Origin: Marinobacter zhejiangensis
Lineage (GTDB): Bacteria; Pseudomonadota; Gammaproteobacteria; Pseudomonadales; Oleiphilaceae
Reading direction: 5' to 3'
Assembly (NCBI RefSeq): GCF_900114775.1
Contig: NZ_FOUE01000001.1
Span: 992,001-1,056,000, forward strand
Length of the DNA stretch: 64,000 bases
Below the pieces are notes generated by a model that did not search any database, was not told the origin of the DNA, and was given only the letters and a program-made list of their open reading frames with translations. This document shows positions 55,866 to 64,000 of this stretch, in pieces. Numbering within the stretch: position 1 is the first letter of the stretch; every line of letters begins with the position of its first letter. The translations under genes and the position numbers were made by a program.

Positions 55866-57245
55866 TTGGCTGTGTTGAATACACCGCCGGAAGTATCGGA
55901 TCCGGGGGTTGCCTTCTTGCTGCAGTTGTTCAAAACGCCTCTTGCTCTGGGGCTTGCGATGTTCCTGGCGAGTACGGGCGCATCGGCCCAATGGGTTGAT
56001 GCCAATACCCTGTTTCGATACGGGGTCGAAGCGTTTCAGCAGGGCCAGCCGGACGAAGCCCGGCTTTATCTTGAACATGCCCGCAATCAGGGTATGAACT
56101 CCCAATCCCTCTACTACAACCTCGGCGTGGTCTATTACCAGCTGGAGCGCTACACCGATGCGTCGGCAGCCTTCCGCGAGTTGCTGGATACCGACAGCCA
56201 GGCACTTGCCCGCTATAACCTTGGGCTTATTGCCCTCAAACAGGATGACCCGACGGCGGCCAGGGCATCGTTTCGTGCGGTACTGGATGCCGATGCGGCA
56301 GAGAACCTGGCAACACTTGCCGAGCGCCAACTGGCTCGTCTGGGCGAAGCTGTGCCAGTGTCCGGCACTGAAAAATCCTGGTTTGGCTATACCGCCTTCA
56401 GCAGTGGCTATGAAACCAACATTGGTCTGTTTCCCGACAGTGCCCGCTCCGAAGTCGACGCGGCGTTTGCCGAAGCGGTCGTAGCCGGCAACGGGTTTCT
56501 CTGGGGTGATGCCGAGGCCGGCCTTCGTACCGATCTCGGTTACTACGGCCGGCACTACATTTCTGAGCAGGACTTTAACAGCGATGTTGGTCAGTTTGGT
56601 GTGAGTTGGGTCCAGGCGGCCGGACCGGGCAGGGTTCGTGTTGGTGCCGGGGGCAGTTGGCTGTTCCGGGCGGGCTCGGCCCAGGAGCGTCATGCCCAAT
56701 TGCTGTTGGAGTATCTGCAGGGGGGCTGTCTCGGCTGGTTCCAGACTGAGTTTTGCCGGATCCGGTTCACCGCGACCGAGGTGGTGGCAGAGCCGGAGTA
56801 CCAAGCCTACGATGGCCAGCTTTACCGCTTGGCTGGGCGCTATCAGGTCATTTGGCAGCGTTGGAAAGGACGCCTGGACTATCGTGGTGAACTCAACGAC
56901 CGGAAAGACCTGTCGACCGCAAGGGAGTTCTACAGTCTCTCTCCAGAACGCCATCAACTGGAGTTGGCGGTGTCCTACCCAGTACTGTCTGAGCTGGAAC
57001 TGGGCCTGAGTCTTGGCGCCCGCTACAGCGAATACCAAGACCCACATCGTCTCGCCGTGCCTGAGGGCACGCTGGTCATTGTACGTTCGGATACCCGCCT
57101 GCAGGCTGGGCTGGACGCACGGTGGCAGCTGGGCAGCGGTTGGGCACTGATTGCGAACTATCAGTACAAGCGCAACGCCAGCAATATTGACCGATACGAC
57201 TACAGTAACCAGTTTGGGGATTTGGGGGTTGAGGTCAGCTTCTGA
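55866..57245 (+). CDS. TPR plus outer-membrane beta-barrel protein
   Basis: About 459 residues: a hydrophobic N-terminal export signal (cut near STGASAQWVD), TPR-like helices (about 48-165; SLYYNLGVVYYQLERYTDASAAF, ARYNLGLIALKQDDPTAARASF) and a C-terminal region of alternating strands ending in VEVSF, a barrel signature. The layout resembles surface-export proteins of the Slam type, though sequence similarity is untested. The start is uncertain: TTG 55866 is used here, but TTG 55926 gives a cleaner signal peptide, and an ATG lies at 55959. It lies 115 bases after the acidic repeat protein gene. Confidence 0.72.
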   Translation: MAVLNTPPEVSDPGVAFLLQLFKTPLALGLAMFLASTGASAQWVDANTLFRYGVEAFQQGQPDEARLYLEHARNQGMNSQSLYYNLGVVYYQLERYTDASAAFRELLDTDSQALARYNLGLIALKQDDPTAARASFRAVLDADAAENLATLAERQLARLGEAVPVSGTEKSWFGYTAFSSGYETNIGLFPDSARSEVDAAFAEAVVAGNGFLWGDAEAGLRTDLGYYGRHYISEQDFNSDVGQFGVSWVQAAGPGRVRVGAGGSWLFRAGSAQERHAQLLLEYLQGGCLGWFQTEFCRIRFTATEVVAEPEYQAYDGQLYRLAGRYQVIWQRWKGRLDYRGELNDRKDLSTAREFYSLSPERHQLELAVSYPVLSELELGLSLGARYSEYQDPHRLAVPEGTLVIVRSDTRLQAGLDARWQLGSGWALIANYQYKRNASNIDRYDYSNQFGDLGVEVSF

Positions 57246-57255
57246 TCAGAGGCTT

Positions 57256-57288
57256 AAAAAATACCCGCTCCAGGGGGGTGGAGCGGGT
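57256..57288 (-). terminator. minus-strand intrinsic terminator
   Basis: Stem ACCCGCTCC (57263-57271) / GGAGCGGGT (57280-57288), with six A at 57256-57261, i.e. a U-tract on the minus strand. Points away from the phoD gene and directly follows the small ORF at 57288-57488. Confidence 0.75.
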
Positions 57289-57488
57289 CAATATAATCCA
57301 ACTGGCTTGGCCTTCGAAAACCAGTGGGACACTCTGTCCAGGCTTCCACTTGCTAAAGAAGCTGCCAGGGGTGCAAGGGTTCCAATACTCACAACCACAG
57401 GCATGCGGGCAGAGACCGGGAATGCCATTTGCTCTGGCAGAATGACACTCCCTTGAATCACACGATGAAGATCCGTCGCCGGTTCCAT
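57288..57488 (-). CDS. possible small protein upstream of a minus-strand terminator
   Basis: A 66-codon ORF from ATG 57488 to TGA 57290-57288; the stop joins the terminator stem. The product has a central hydrophobic stretch (PVVVSIGTLAPLAASLAS). No good ribosome site is visible (GCAAAAAGT before the ATG), and third-position GC is lower than in neighbours. A terminator with this polarity needs a minus-strand transcript, so either a small gene or a noncoding RNA is likely here. Confidence 0.35.
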   Translation of the reverse strand: MEPATDLHRVIQGSVILPEQMAFPVSARMPVVVSIGTLAPLAASLASGSLDRVSHWFSKAKPVGLY

Positions 57489-57636
57489 ACTTTTTGCAGA
57501 TTAGCCGCATATTTCCCCTGCGAATTCTTGGCTCAAAATGACAAGCTGGTTGGCGTCAATAGTCAACGGATGTAATAAAGCGTTAACGGTGTCACATTAA
57601 ACTCTGTCACGTTTCTTTCAGACGTGAGTAGTAGTA

Positions 57637-59382
57637 ATGAAACGACGCGACTTTATTATTAAGAGCAGTGCCACCGGATTGTCCCTGGGATTGCTGTCTG
57701 CCTGCGGTGGCGGTGGTTCTGCCGAGGCCCCTGCGCTACCCGATATCAACCCACCCGGAAACGGCAATGGCAGTAGCGGTTCCATCGATTCCATTCGTGA
57801 CCGCATGCCGGCCTATAGCGGGCCAGACCCGTTCCAGCATGGCATTGCCAGCGGAGATCCTCTGGCCTACCAGGTGATTCTCTGGACCCGGATCACCGCA
57901 GAAGGCCTGGATGAGATTCCGGTAATTGTCGCGGTCGCCCGGGATACTGAATTCAACGACATCGTATACGAAGGGGTGGGCTACGCCCGGTCCCAGTCCG
58001 ATTACACGGTGAAGATTGACCCCCTGCTGCCTTCGCCGGGAACGACCTACTACTACCGCTTCGAGACCCTGGGTCATTATTCGGCCATTGGCCGGACCCG
58101 CACCACCCCGGCGCCAAGTGAGTCCGTGGACCACCTGCGTCTGGCCGTCATGTCCTGCTCCAACTACCCCTATGGCTATTTCAATGCCTATCGCAAGGTG
58201 GCGTTCCGCGCTGACCTGGACGCTGTGCTGCACCTGGGGGATTACATCTATGAATACGGTCCCGGCGAGTACGACGATGCCGCAGTGGCGGCCGACCGCC
58301 CCGTTGATCCGCCCCATGAGATCGTGACCCTGGATGACTACCGTCGTCGCTACGCCTGCTACCGCCAGGACGGAGATCTTCAGGAATGCCATCGCCAGCA
58401 CCCGTTTATCTGTGTGTGGGATGACCATGAGATCACCAACGATGCCTGGATGAACGGCGCCGAGAACCACAACGACGGTGAAGGTGATTATGGCGAACGC
58501 AAACGCGCTGCCGTCCGGGCCTACTTTGAGTGGATGCCGATTCGCCGGGTGGCACCGGACAATGAGGTTCGTATCTATCGGCACTTTGAGTTCGGTCAGT
58601 TGATGTCGCTGATGATGCTGGACACCCGCATCATTGGTCGCGACAAGCAGGTAAGTACGTCCGGCGAGGCCCGTGACCCTGATCGCCAGTTGCTGGGTGC
58701 GCCCCAGCAGCGTTGGCTGTTTGACCAACTGGATCATTCCCACAGCCGTGGTGCCCGTTGGCACCTGATTGGCCAGCAGGTGATGATCGCGCCGCTGACC
58801 CTGGGCACACTGCCGGATTCGCCGAACTGGAGCCTGGGCGGAGGTGCCCAGCTCAACTTTGACCAGTGGGACGGCTATGAAACCAGTCGCCGCGCTCTGC
58901 TGGGCCGTATCGAGGCAAAGGGCCTGGATAACACCGTCGTCTTGACCGGCGACATTCACAGCTCCTGGGCCATGGACCTGAGTATCGATCCGGGCAACCT
59001 GTCGGTCTATAACCCGTTCACCGGGGAAGGCTCACTGGCGGTGGAGTTCGTCACCCCTGCGGTGACTTCGCCGGCTGCTCCCACCAAGGGCTTATCGGAC
59101 CTGGCGGCACTGGCGCTGGTTCCGCTTAACCCGCACCTGAAATGGGTGGACCTGTTCCATCGGGGCTACATCGTATTGGATATCACGCCCGAGCACTGCA
59201 AGGCCGACTGGTTCCACCTGGAGACGGTCAGCGAACCCAGTAACCAGGAAACGTTCGCCCGCGCCTACGCCACCACTGATGGAGCCAACCGAGTTAAACG
59301 GCTGGACACTCCCAGTGCGCCCAAACAGAACCCGCCGTTGCTGGCCCCGGCCCAGCAAGCAGTCACGGAGTCCGCAGTATGA
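57637..59382 (+). CDS. phoD: PhoD-type alkaline phosphatase, Tat-exported lipoprotein
   Basis: A 581-residue PhoD-family metallophosphatase. The N-terminus has a twin-arginine motif (RRDFIIK) and a lipobox (LSAC, Cys 23), followed by a Gly/Ser linker. FQHGIASGDPLAYQVILWTRI is the PhoD N-domain; VLHLGDYIYEYG, VWDDHEITNDAW and VLTGDIHSSWAMDL are its metal-binding motifs. Should release phosphate from phosphate mono- and diesters at the cell surface. Overlaps the next gene by four bases (ATGA). Confidence 0.92.
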   Translation: MKRRDFIIKSSATGLSLGLLSACGGGGSAEAPALPDINPPGNGNGSSGSIDSIRDRMPAYSGPDPFQHGIASGDPLAYQVILWTRITAEGLDEIPVIVAVARDTEFNDIVYEGVGYARSQSDYTVKIDPLLPSPGTTYYYRFETLGHYSAIGRTRTTPAPSESVDHLRLAVMSCSNYPYGYFNAYRKVAFRADLDAVLHLGDYIYEYGPGEYDDAAVAADRPVDPPHEIVTLDDYRRRYACYRQDGDLQECHRQHPFICVWDDHEITNDAWMNGAENHNDGEGDYGERKRAAVRAYFEWMPIRRVAPDNEVRIYRHFEFGQLMSLMMLDTRIIGRDKQVSTSGEARDPDRQLLGAPQQRWLFDQLDHSHSRGARWHLIGQQVMIAPLTLGTLPDSPNWSLGGGAQLNFDQWDGYETSRRALLGRIEAKGLDNTVVLTGDIHSSWAMDLSIDPGNLSVYNPFTGEGSLAVEFVTPAVTSPAAPTKGLSDLAALALVPLNPHLKWVDLFHRGYIVLDITPEHCKADWFHLETVSEPSNQETFARAYATTDGANRVKRLDTPSAPKQNPPLLAPAQQAVTESAV

Positions 59383-60551
59383 GCATGAACCGACGTAAGT
59401 TTATTCGAAACCTCCTGGTAGGGAGTGCCACTGTCCCGGTGATCACCGCCTGTGGTGGTGGCGGTGGTGGGGACGGTGCCGGAAGTTCCGCAGGTAATGG
59501 CAATGGTGGCCAGGGTGGAACCGACACTGGTACAACCGATCCGGGCCAGACCCTACCGGAGCGTACCGAGGCGCTGAGCTTTATCGTCATCGGAGACATG
59601 GGCACCGGCACTATGGGGCAGTACTCGGTGGCAGCCGCCATGGCGAAGGTCGCCAAGGTGAAGGGGTGTGACTTCGTTCTGGGGGCTGGCGATAACATCT
59701 ATGAGGATGGGGTGACTTCCGTGGACGACCCCCGCTTCCTGGACAGCTTCGAGTATCCCTACCAGAACCTGGATCTGCCGTTCTACATGTGTCTGGGCAA
59801 CCACGACTGCGCCAGCACCATCTTTGGTGGCGGTAGTGATAACCAGCGTGGCAACCATCAGGTGGACTACCACTACAGCACCGAGCGGTATTCCAACAAA
59901 TGGCGCATGCCGGCACGCTACTACAATCAGGTCTTTGGTGATGCCGGTGATGATCGGCCGTTCCTGGAGCTGTTTGTGGTGGACTCCAACCCGCTGACCA
60001 GCTTCTATACCGATACCGACTCCAACTTCACCTGGCAGAACTACGGCTATCCGCAGCAGAGCTGGATGAAAAAGACCGTTGCGGATTCCCGGGCTCACTG
60101 GAAAATCGCCATGAGCCACGTGCCCTACAAATCCAACGGCAAGCACGGCAATGCCGGCAATCTGGACCCCGGTATGCGCTGGATGTTTACCAACCCGGAT
60201 GCCGATGGGCTGCGCTATAAGGCCTTCATGGAAGAGTGCTTTGCCGATAAGGCAGACCTGCTGTTCACCGGCCACGACCACTCCCTGCAGTGGATTGAGC
60301 CCGTCGAGGAAATGGGGCCGGCTCACATCATTGTGTCTGGCGCGGCCGGCAAGACCGACGACTTTGATGATGCCGAACGGAACCCGACGGTGTTCCAGCA
60401 GGAAAACGCCTTGGGGTTTGTGTGGGTACGGCTGACCGAAACCGAGATGCAGATTGAGTTCTACACCGTCGCTGAGGATGGCAGCGGTCACCAGCTGGCC
60501 TACAGCCAGACCCTCGACAAACCGGTAGCGGTGGAACCGGCACTGGCCTAA
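59379..60551 (+). CDS. Tat-exported metallophosphoesterase, acid-phosphatase-like
   Basis: A 390-residue protein with a twin-arginine motif (RRKFIRN), lipobox (ITAC, Cys 25) and a Gly-rich linker like that of PhoD. The calcineurin-type motifs are LSFIVIGDMG, VLGAGDNIYEDG, MCLGNHD, AMSHVPYKSNG and LLFTGHDHSLQ. The layout fits purple-acid/tartrate-resistant type phosphatases. Forms a two-gene operon with PhoD, so both are probably expressed together under phosphate limitation. Confidence 0.88.
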   Translation: MSMNRRKFIRNLLVGSATVPVITACGGGGGGDGAGSSAGNGNGGQGGTDTGTTDPGQTLPERTEALSFIVIGDMGTGTMGQYSVAAAMAKVAKVKGCDFVLGAGDNIYEDGVTSVDDPRFLDSFEYPYQNLDLPFYMCLGNHDCASTIFGGGSDNQRGNHQVDYHYSTERYSNKWRMPARYYNQVFGDAGDDRPFLELFVVDSNPLTSFYTDTDSNFTWQNYGYPQQSWMKKTVADSRAHWKIAMSHVPYKSNGKHGNAGNLDPGMRWMFTNPDADGLRYKAFMEECFADKADLLFTGHDHSLQWIEPVEEMGPAHIIVSGAAGKTDDFDDAERNPTVFQQENALGFVWVRLTETEMQIEFYTVAEDGSGHQLAYSQTLDKPVAVEPALA

Positions 60552-60629
60552 CGGTGTTGCCGTTCAGCGGCTGAGCTATAGTGATAGGTGGTAAGGCATC
60601 ATTTGCCCGTTATGGGGAGGCCTGAAGCC

Positions 60630-61277
60630 ATGACAGCTACCTATCGCGACCGCGCCGATGCCGGGCGTAAGCTGGCGACAGCGCTGGCAAAAACAGAACT
60701 GGGCAAGCAGGCCCTGGTTCTGGCCTTGCCTCGGGGTGGGGTGCCAGTGGCGGCGGAAATCGCTCGCCGTTTCGGGCTGGAGCTGGATGTTCTCAATGTT
60801 CGCAAACTGGGGGCACCGTTCCAACCGGAACTGGCGATGGGGGCGATTGCTGAAGATGGCTCCCGTTACCTCAATGCCCGCCTGATCCTCAGCCTGGGGG
60901 TCTCGGAAGCGGACGTGGACCGGGTTCAGGCCCGTGAACAGCAGGTGCTTGAGCAAAGAGCCCAACGTTACCGGGGGGATCGTCCCGCGCCCAGGATCAG
61001 TGGCCGGCATGTCATTCTGGTGGACGACGGCCTGGCAACCGGGGCGACCATGCACGCTGCGGTGCTTGCGGTTCGGAAACAGCATCCGGCACGCCTCACG
61101 GTCGCCGTGCCGGTGGCCGCACAGGACAGCGCCGACGAGTTCCGGACCGTGGTGGACAAGGTCGTCTGCCCTCTGGAACGCTCCGATTTTGGTGCAGTGG
61201 GCTGTTGGTACCAGCGTTTCGATCAGGTCACCGACGAGGAGGTTTGCCAGCTGCTGGAAACCGATCCCGCCGGTTAA
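60630..61277 (+). CDS. phosphoribosyltransferase-family protein
   Basis: A 215-residue PRTase-fold protein: LALPRGGVPVAAEIARRFG is the first loop region and HVILVDDGLATGATM the PRPP-binding motif. Start at 60630 is preceded by GGGGAGG. Similar proteins are often annotated as putative phosphoribosyltransferases with unknown substrate. Stands alone, 78 bases after the phosphatase operon. Confidence 0.87.
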   Translation: MTATYRDRADAGRKLATALAKTELGKQALVLALPRGGVPVAAEIARRFGLELDVLNVRKLGAPFQPELAMGAIAEDGSRYLNARLILSLGVSEADVDRVQAREQQVLEQRAQRYRGDRPAPRISGRHVILVDDGLATGATMHAAVLAVRKQHPARLTVAVPVAAQDSADEFRTVVDKVVCPLERSDFGAVGCWYQRFDQVTDEEVCQLLETDPAG

Positions 61278-61283
61278 CCGGGT

Positions 61284-61925
61284 TCAGGCCAGGAGCTGTC
61301 GGAACTGTGCCAGCGGGCGACGAACCTTGGCTTGCCCAGCCGTGTCGTCCCGTGTCTCGTCACGATAGCCGAGCGCCGCGATCACCACGCTGTTGAGGTT
61401 TTTCTCCGGCAGCCCCAACAGTCGGTCCAGTTCCTTGGGGTCGAAGCCTTCCATGGGCGTGGCATCCACCCCCTCGAGGGCCGCTGCAGTGAGGGTAAGC
61501 CCCAAGGCAATATAGGCCTGGCGGGCCGCCCACTGCTGCTTTGCCGCTGTGTCTCCCAATGTCTCCAGCGTGCCTTTGATGGCCGAACTGTAGTCGTTCA
61601 ACTCGCTGACTGGTATCTCCCGTTCATTTGCTATCAAGGCGATGAACTCATCAACGTGGTGCTCGTCGAGCGTGGTCCAGGTAGCAAATACCAGCAGGTG
61701 GGAGCCTTCCGACAGTTGCGGCTGCTGGGCCGCCTGTTGTTGGACTTTCGCCCGCAGTTCAGGATCTTCAATAACCAGCAGAGTATAGGGTTGAAGTCCG
61801 TAGGACGAAGGGGCCAGCCGAGCCGCCTCGACTATTCGGTCAATGGTGGCCTGGGGAATGCTCTGGCCATTCATTCGCTTGGTGGCATAACGCCAGTTGA
61901 GGGCGTTCAGGACATCTGTGAACAT
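61284..61925 (-). CDS. NAD(P)H nitroreductase family protein
   Basis: A 213-residue FMN-dependent nitroreductase-fold protein: LNWRYATKRMNGQSI, ARLAPSSYGLQPYTLLVIED and AALEGVDATPMEGFDPKELDRLLGL are typical of the NfsB-like group. The start at 61925 has AAGGAGAG 6 bases upstream. The last base is 6 bases from the convergent PRTase stop. Probably reduces quinones or nitro compounds. The LysR gene lies upstream on the same strand. Confidence 0.9.
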   Translation of the reverse strand: MFTDVLNALNWRYATKRMNGQSIPQATIDRIVEAARLAPSSYGLQPYTLLVIEDPELRAKVQQQAAQQPQLSEGSHLLVFATWTTLDEHHVDEFIALIANEREIPVSELNDYSSAIKGTLETLGDTAAKQQWAARQAYIALGLTLTAAALEGVDATPMEGFDPKELDRLLGLPEKNLNSVVIAALGYRDETRDDTAGQAKVRRPLAQFRQLLA

Positions 61926-62016
61926 GAGTGCTCTCCTTAACATGCTTTGCTGATTGGAGAGAGCACTTTGCCCGTGCAAGCGGGCGGGAACGAGTGCCAG
62001 TTTGGAAAAGCTCTTT

Positions 62017-62925
62017 TTACGGATTGGCTGGGCGGAGGCCCGCGAGCTCACCGGTGTGGGCTTTCAGGAAGTCAATGAACAACCTGGTACGCTTGGGCAT
62101 GTGTTGCCGGCCGGGGTAAACCACGTAAAGGGTACGTGGGGTTGGCTGGGGGCGAAGGTGGATTTCGGTCAGGGTGCCGGCCTCCAGCTCAGGCAGCACG
62201 TAACCCTTCGGCACCAGTGCGATGCCCAGCCCGGCTTTGGCACCCTCCACCAGCATCTGGGAGCTGTCGGCGATCAGTGGGCCGCTGACCGGGACACTGC
62301 GGCGGCTATCATTACCGAACTCCCACTGCAGGCTGTCCTGGCTGAGACTGAAAATCAGGCATTGATGGTCACTGAGTGCCTCAATGCGATCCGGTACGCC
62401 CTGGGCTTCAAGATAATCCGGTGAAGCTACCAGGCAGCGGTCCATATGCCCGATGGCTGTCGCGACGAGGGAGGAATCTGTCAGGGTTCCGGTGCCGCGG
62501 AGAGCAACGTCGACCCCTTCGCTAATGACATCGGTTATTTCGTCGCTGAGCCTGAGCCGAACGGTGAGTCCCGGGTAGGCTTTCTGGAAACGGAACAGGA
62601 CCGGTGCCAGGATCTTTACCGACATCGACACCGGGCAAGCCACCACCAGCTGGCCGGAAGCATTGTCGTCCTGGGCCATGACATCAAGAACCTGATCGGT
62701 ACTGGCAAGGACATTGACACAGTAATCGTAGAAAGACTGGCCTTCCTCAGTGATGCTGATACGGCGGGTATTGCGATTGACGAGTCGCGCCCCGGTCCAG
62801 TCTTCGAGGTATTTGACGTATTTGGAGATGACCGCATTTGAGCAGTCGAACTCTTCCGCAACCGCGGTAAAGGAGCCCAGTTCGACGATGCGTTTGTAGT
62901 ACTCAAGCCCTTTGAGTCGGTCCAA
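62017..62925 (-). CDS. LysR-family transcriptional regulator
   Basis: A 302-residue LysR protein: helix-turn-helix GSFTAVAEEFDCSNAVISKYVKYLE near residues 16-40 and an effector-binding domain from about 90. The TTG at 62925 gives normal family length and is preceded by GGGGA; upstream in-frame codons lie in the divergent promoter. It probably controls the nitroreductase gene downstream or the exporter gene divergent from it. Confidence 0.88.
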   Translation of the reverse strand: MDRLKGLEYYKRIVELGSFTAVAEEFDCSNAVISKYVKYLEDWTGARLVNRNTRRISITEEGQSFYDYCVNVLASTDQVLDVMAQDDNASGQLVVACPVSMSVKILAPVLFRFQKAYPGLTVRLRLSDEITDVISEGVDVALRGTGTLTDSSLVATAIGHMDRCLVASPDYLEAQGVPDRIEALSDHQCLIFSLSQDSLQWEFGNDSRRSVPVSGPLIADSSQMLVEGAKAGLGIALVPKGYVLPELEAGTLTEIHLRPQPTPRTLYVVYPGRQHMPKRTRLFIDFLKAHTGELAGLRPANP

Positions 62926-63058
62926 GGTATCCCCTATATGCTGGTCTGTTCGCGCCCAGTCTCTCACAAGTGAAAAGTGTTTTTCCAAAATACAGGGCGA
63001 TACGCGCTGTGGCGGTGACGACAATGTCCGGCTGTTAGCTGCTGCTGGAGAACGCCCC

Positions 63059-63958
63059 ATGTCTGTTATCGCAAATATCGTGCCCAGGACTCCCCCAATG
63101 GCTTACCTGTTGTTGATTGCGGTTGGTTTCATGGTGGCGTTGATGCTGCCATTGGCCAAGGTCGCAATCGCCGGGGGGATGACACCGCTTTCCTATGCTT
63201 TCTGGCAGGCGCTGGGAGGTGGTGGGTTGCTCTGGTTATGGTCCGGTCGAAGCCGCGGGGCGCTGCCGCTGCGAACGACTGGGAGGTATTTCCTGGTCAG
63301 CGGTCTGACCGCCATTGCCATACCCAATATTGTAGCGTTCCTGGTGCTGGAACGAATCGGGCCGGGGCTGACTTCGACGTTGTACGCAATGCCTTCTCTG
63401 ATGACTTACGTCCTGGCTGTCACGGTGCGGATAGAGGGGCTTCGTGGCTTGCGGGTTGTCGGGCTTGGGCTCGGAGTGCTGGGCTGTATCCGGATCATGT
63501 CGCCGGACAGCAACGGTCTGAGCACTGAAAACCTGCCTTGGTTGCTACTGGGCTTGCTGGTTCCGCTGTCACTGGCGATCGGGAATGTATACCGCTCCGT
63601 GGCCTGGCCGGCGGGGGCGGGCGCGAAACAGCTGGCGCCAGGCATGCTGCTTGGCGGTGCCCTGGTGGTGGCCGTGGTCATGCTGGGCACCGGTACGCTG
63701 GCAGAGGTGCGAGTGCCCAGCGGTGACGTTGGCTTGGTGTTGCTGGCCCAGGCGGTCTTGTCTGCGGTGACGTACCGGGCTTTCTTTGAGCTGCAGCGGC
63801 GCTCTTCCCCGGTCTTTCTCAGTCAGATAGGTTTTGTGGTGGCTCCTGCTGGCCTGCTGTTGGGGTTCCTGATCTTTGGGGAACGCTATGGGCTTGGAGT
63901 ATGGCTCGGCGTTGCGGTCCTGATGGCCGGCGTGTTACTGGCTAACTGGCGCAAATAA
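63059..63958 (+). CDS. EamA/DMT-family transporter
   Basis: A 299-residue membrane protein with about ten hydrophobic helices in two EamA halves; ALGGGGLLWLW and PNIVAFLVLERIGPGLTSTLYAMPSLMTYVLA are typical of drug/metabolite exporters. The start at 63059 is preceded by GGAGA. Divergent from the LysR gene with a 133-base shared promoter region, a common regulator-target layout. Confidence 0.9.
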   Translation: MSVIANIVPRTPPMAYLLLIAVGFMVALMLPLAKVAIAGGMTPLSYAFWQALGGGGLLWLWSGRSRGALPLRTTGRYFLVSGLTAIAIPNIVAFLVLERIGPGLTSTLYAMPSLMTYVLAVTVRIEGLRGLRVVGLGLGVLGCIRIMSPDSNGLSTENLPWLLLGLLVPLSLAIGNVYRSVAWPAGAGAKQLAPGMLLGGALVVAVVMLGTGTLAEVRVPSGDVGLVLLAQAVLSAVTYRAFFELQRRSSPVFLSQIGFVVAPAGLLLGFLIFGERYGLGVWLGVAVLMAGVLLANWRK

Positions 63959-63965
63959 GGGGCGT

Positions 63966-64000
63966 TCAGGCCGCCCCGACATCCACCACGACCGGTTCGT
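63966..64000 (-). CDS. 3' end of a minus-strand gene, truncated by the window
   Basis: Reading the minus strand from the edge gives an open frame ending EPVVVDVGAA and TGA at 63968-63966. Too short to identify. Its position, converging on the EamA gene, suggests the tail of a neighbouring gene. Confidence 0.35.
   Translation of the reverse strand, partial: EPVVVDVGAA

Larger units (their letters stand above)
57246..57636. other. 391-base gap with a small minus-strand ORF and terminator
   Basis: The left half holds a minus-strand terminator and a possible 66-codon gene; the right half (57489-57636) is A/T-rich and holds the upstream region of the phoD-like gene. Within it CTGTCACGTTTCTTTCAG at 57604-57621 resembles a Pho box but lies too close to the start codon to be convincing. 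Confidence 0.5.

Noticed and set aside
55806-57047. 413-codon minus-strand reading frame opposite the TPR-barrel gene
   Set aside because: No ribosome site or family pattern; plus-strand gene has TPR and barrel features.
57604-57621. Pho-box-like CTGTCACGTTTCTTTCAG before phoD
   Set aside because: Ends only 15 bases before the start codon, leaving no room for a -10 and leader.

Overview
This is a chromosomal window from a GC-rich gammaproteobacterium. The gene content resembles a marine, Marinobacter-like heterotroph: a Tad pilus locus, TRAP and polyamine-type ABC transporters, many c-di-GMP and two-component proteins, Tat-exported phosphatases and an ExeM-type nuclease. That genus assignment is an inference from gene families, not a database result. 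I recognise no rRNA, tRNA, CRISPR array, prophage or intact insertion sequence. Coding density is high and many genes overlap by 1-8 bases, so most belong to tight operons.

Layout. (1) 1-6244: the 3' half of a tad/flp pilus operon (tadZ-A-B-C-D, a small exported protein, a TadE/G-like protein), followed by a PAS-GAF-GAF-GGDEF diguanylate cyclase and an orphan solute-binding protein. (2) 9269-14177: an unrecognised multi-pass membrane protein, a YchJ/SEC-C protein and a YgiQ-type radical SAM protein. (3) 14184-20030, minus strand: a four-gene, translationally coupled operon for a TackOD1 zinc-ribbon protein with a degenerate GGDEF domain, a processive GT2 synthase, a TolC-type outer-membrane protein fused to a TIM-barrel glycosidase-like domain, and an HlyD-type adaptor. 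I read it as an uncharacterised synthase-dependent exopolysaccharide assembly and export system; it is the most interesting locus here. (4) 20228-26527: a DUF3565 protein, a CHASE histidine kinase, a lone TRAP solute-binding protein and a hybrid kinase. (5) 26746-35416: two complete polyamine-type ABC transporter operons separated by an orphan solute-binding protein. The second is preceded by a strong candidate Pho box. (6) 35541-42190: a TAXI-type TRAP transporter with a near-consensus sigma-54 promoter and two enhancer-like palindromes, followed by a DctB/DctD-like two-component system with a sigma-54 activator. (7) 42309-60551: a 7TM diguanylate cyclase, then a region rich in phosphorus-scavenging enzymes (5'-nucleotidase, ExeM nuclease, sphingomyelinase, PhoD phosphatase, a second metallophosphoesterase). 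Interleaved with these are a MuiA-like protein, a lipase-chaperone-like protein coupled to the sphingomyelinase, and an ECF sigma / anti-sigma / repeat protein / TPR-barrel cluster. (8) 60630-64000: phosphoribosyltransferase, nitroreductase, a LysR regulator divergent from an EamA-type exporter, and the edge of one more gene.

Working together: three themes recur. Surface attachment is represented by Tad pili, an exopolysaccharide system and several c-di-GMP proteins. Organic-acid and amine uptake is controlled by two-component systems. Organophosphate breakdown at the cell surface sits beside a transporter that looks phosphate-regulated. All functional links are inferred from sequence and gene order only.
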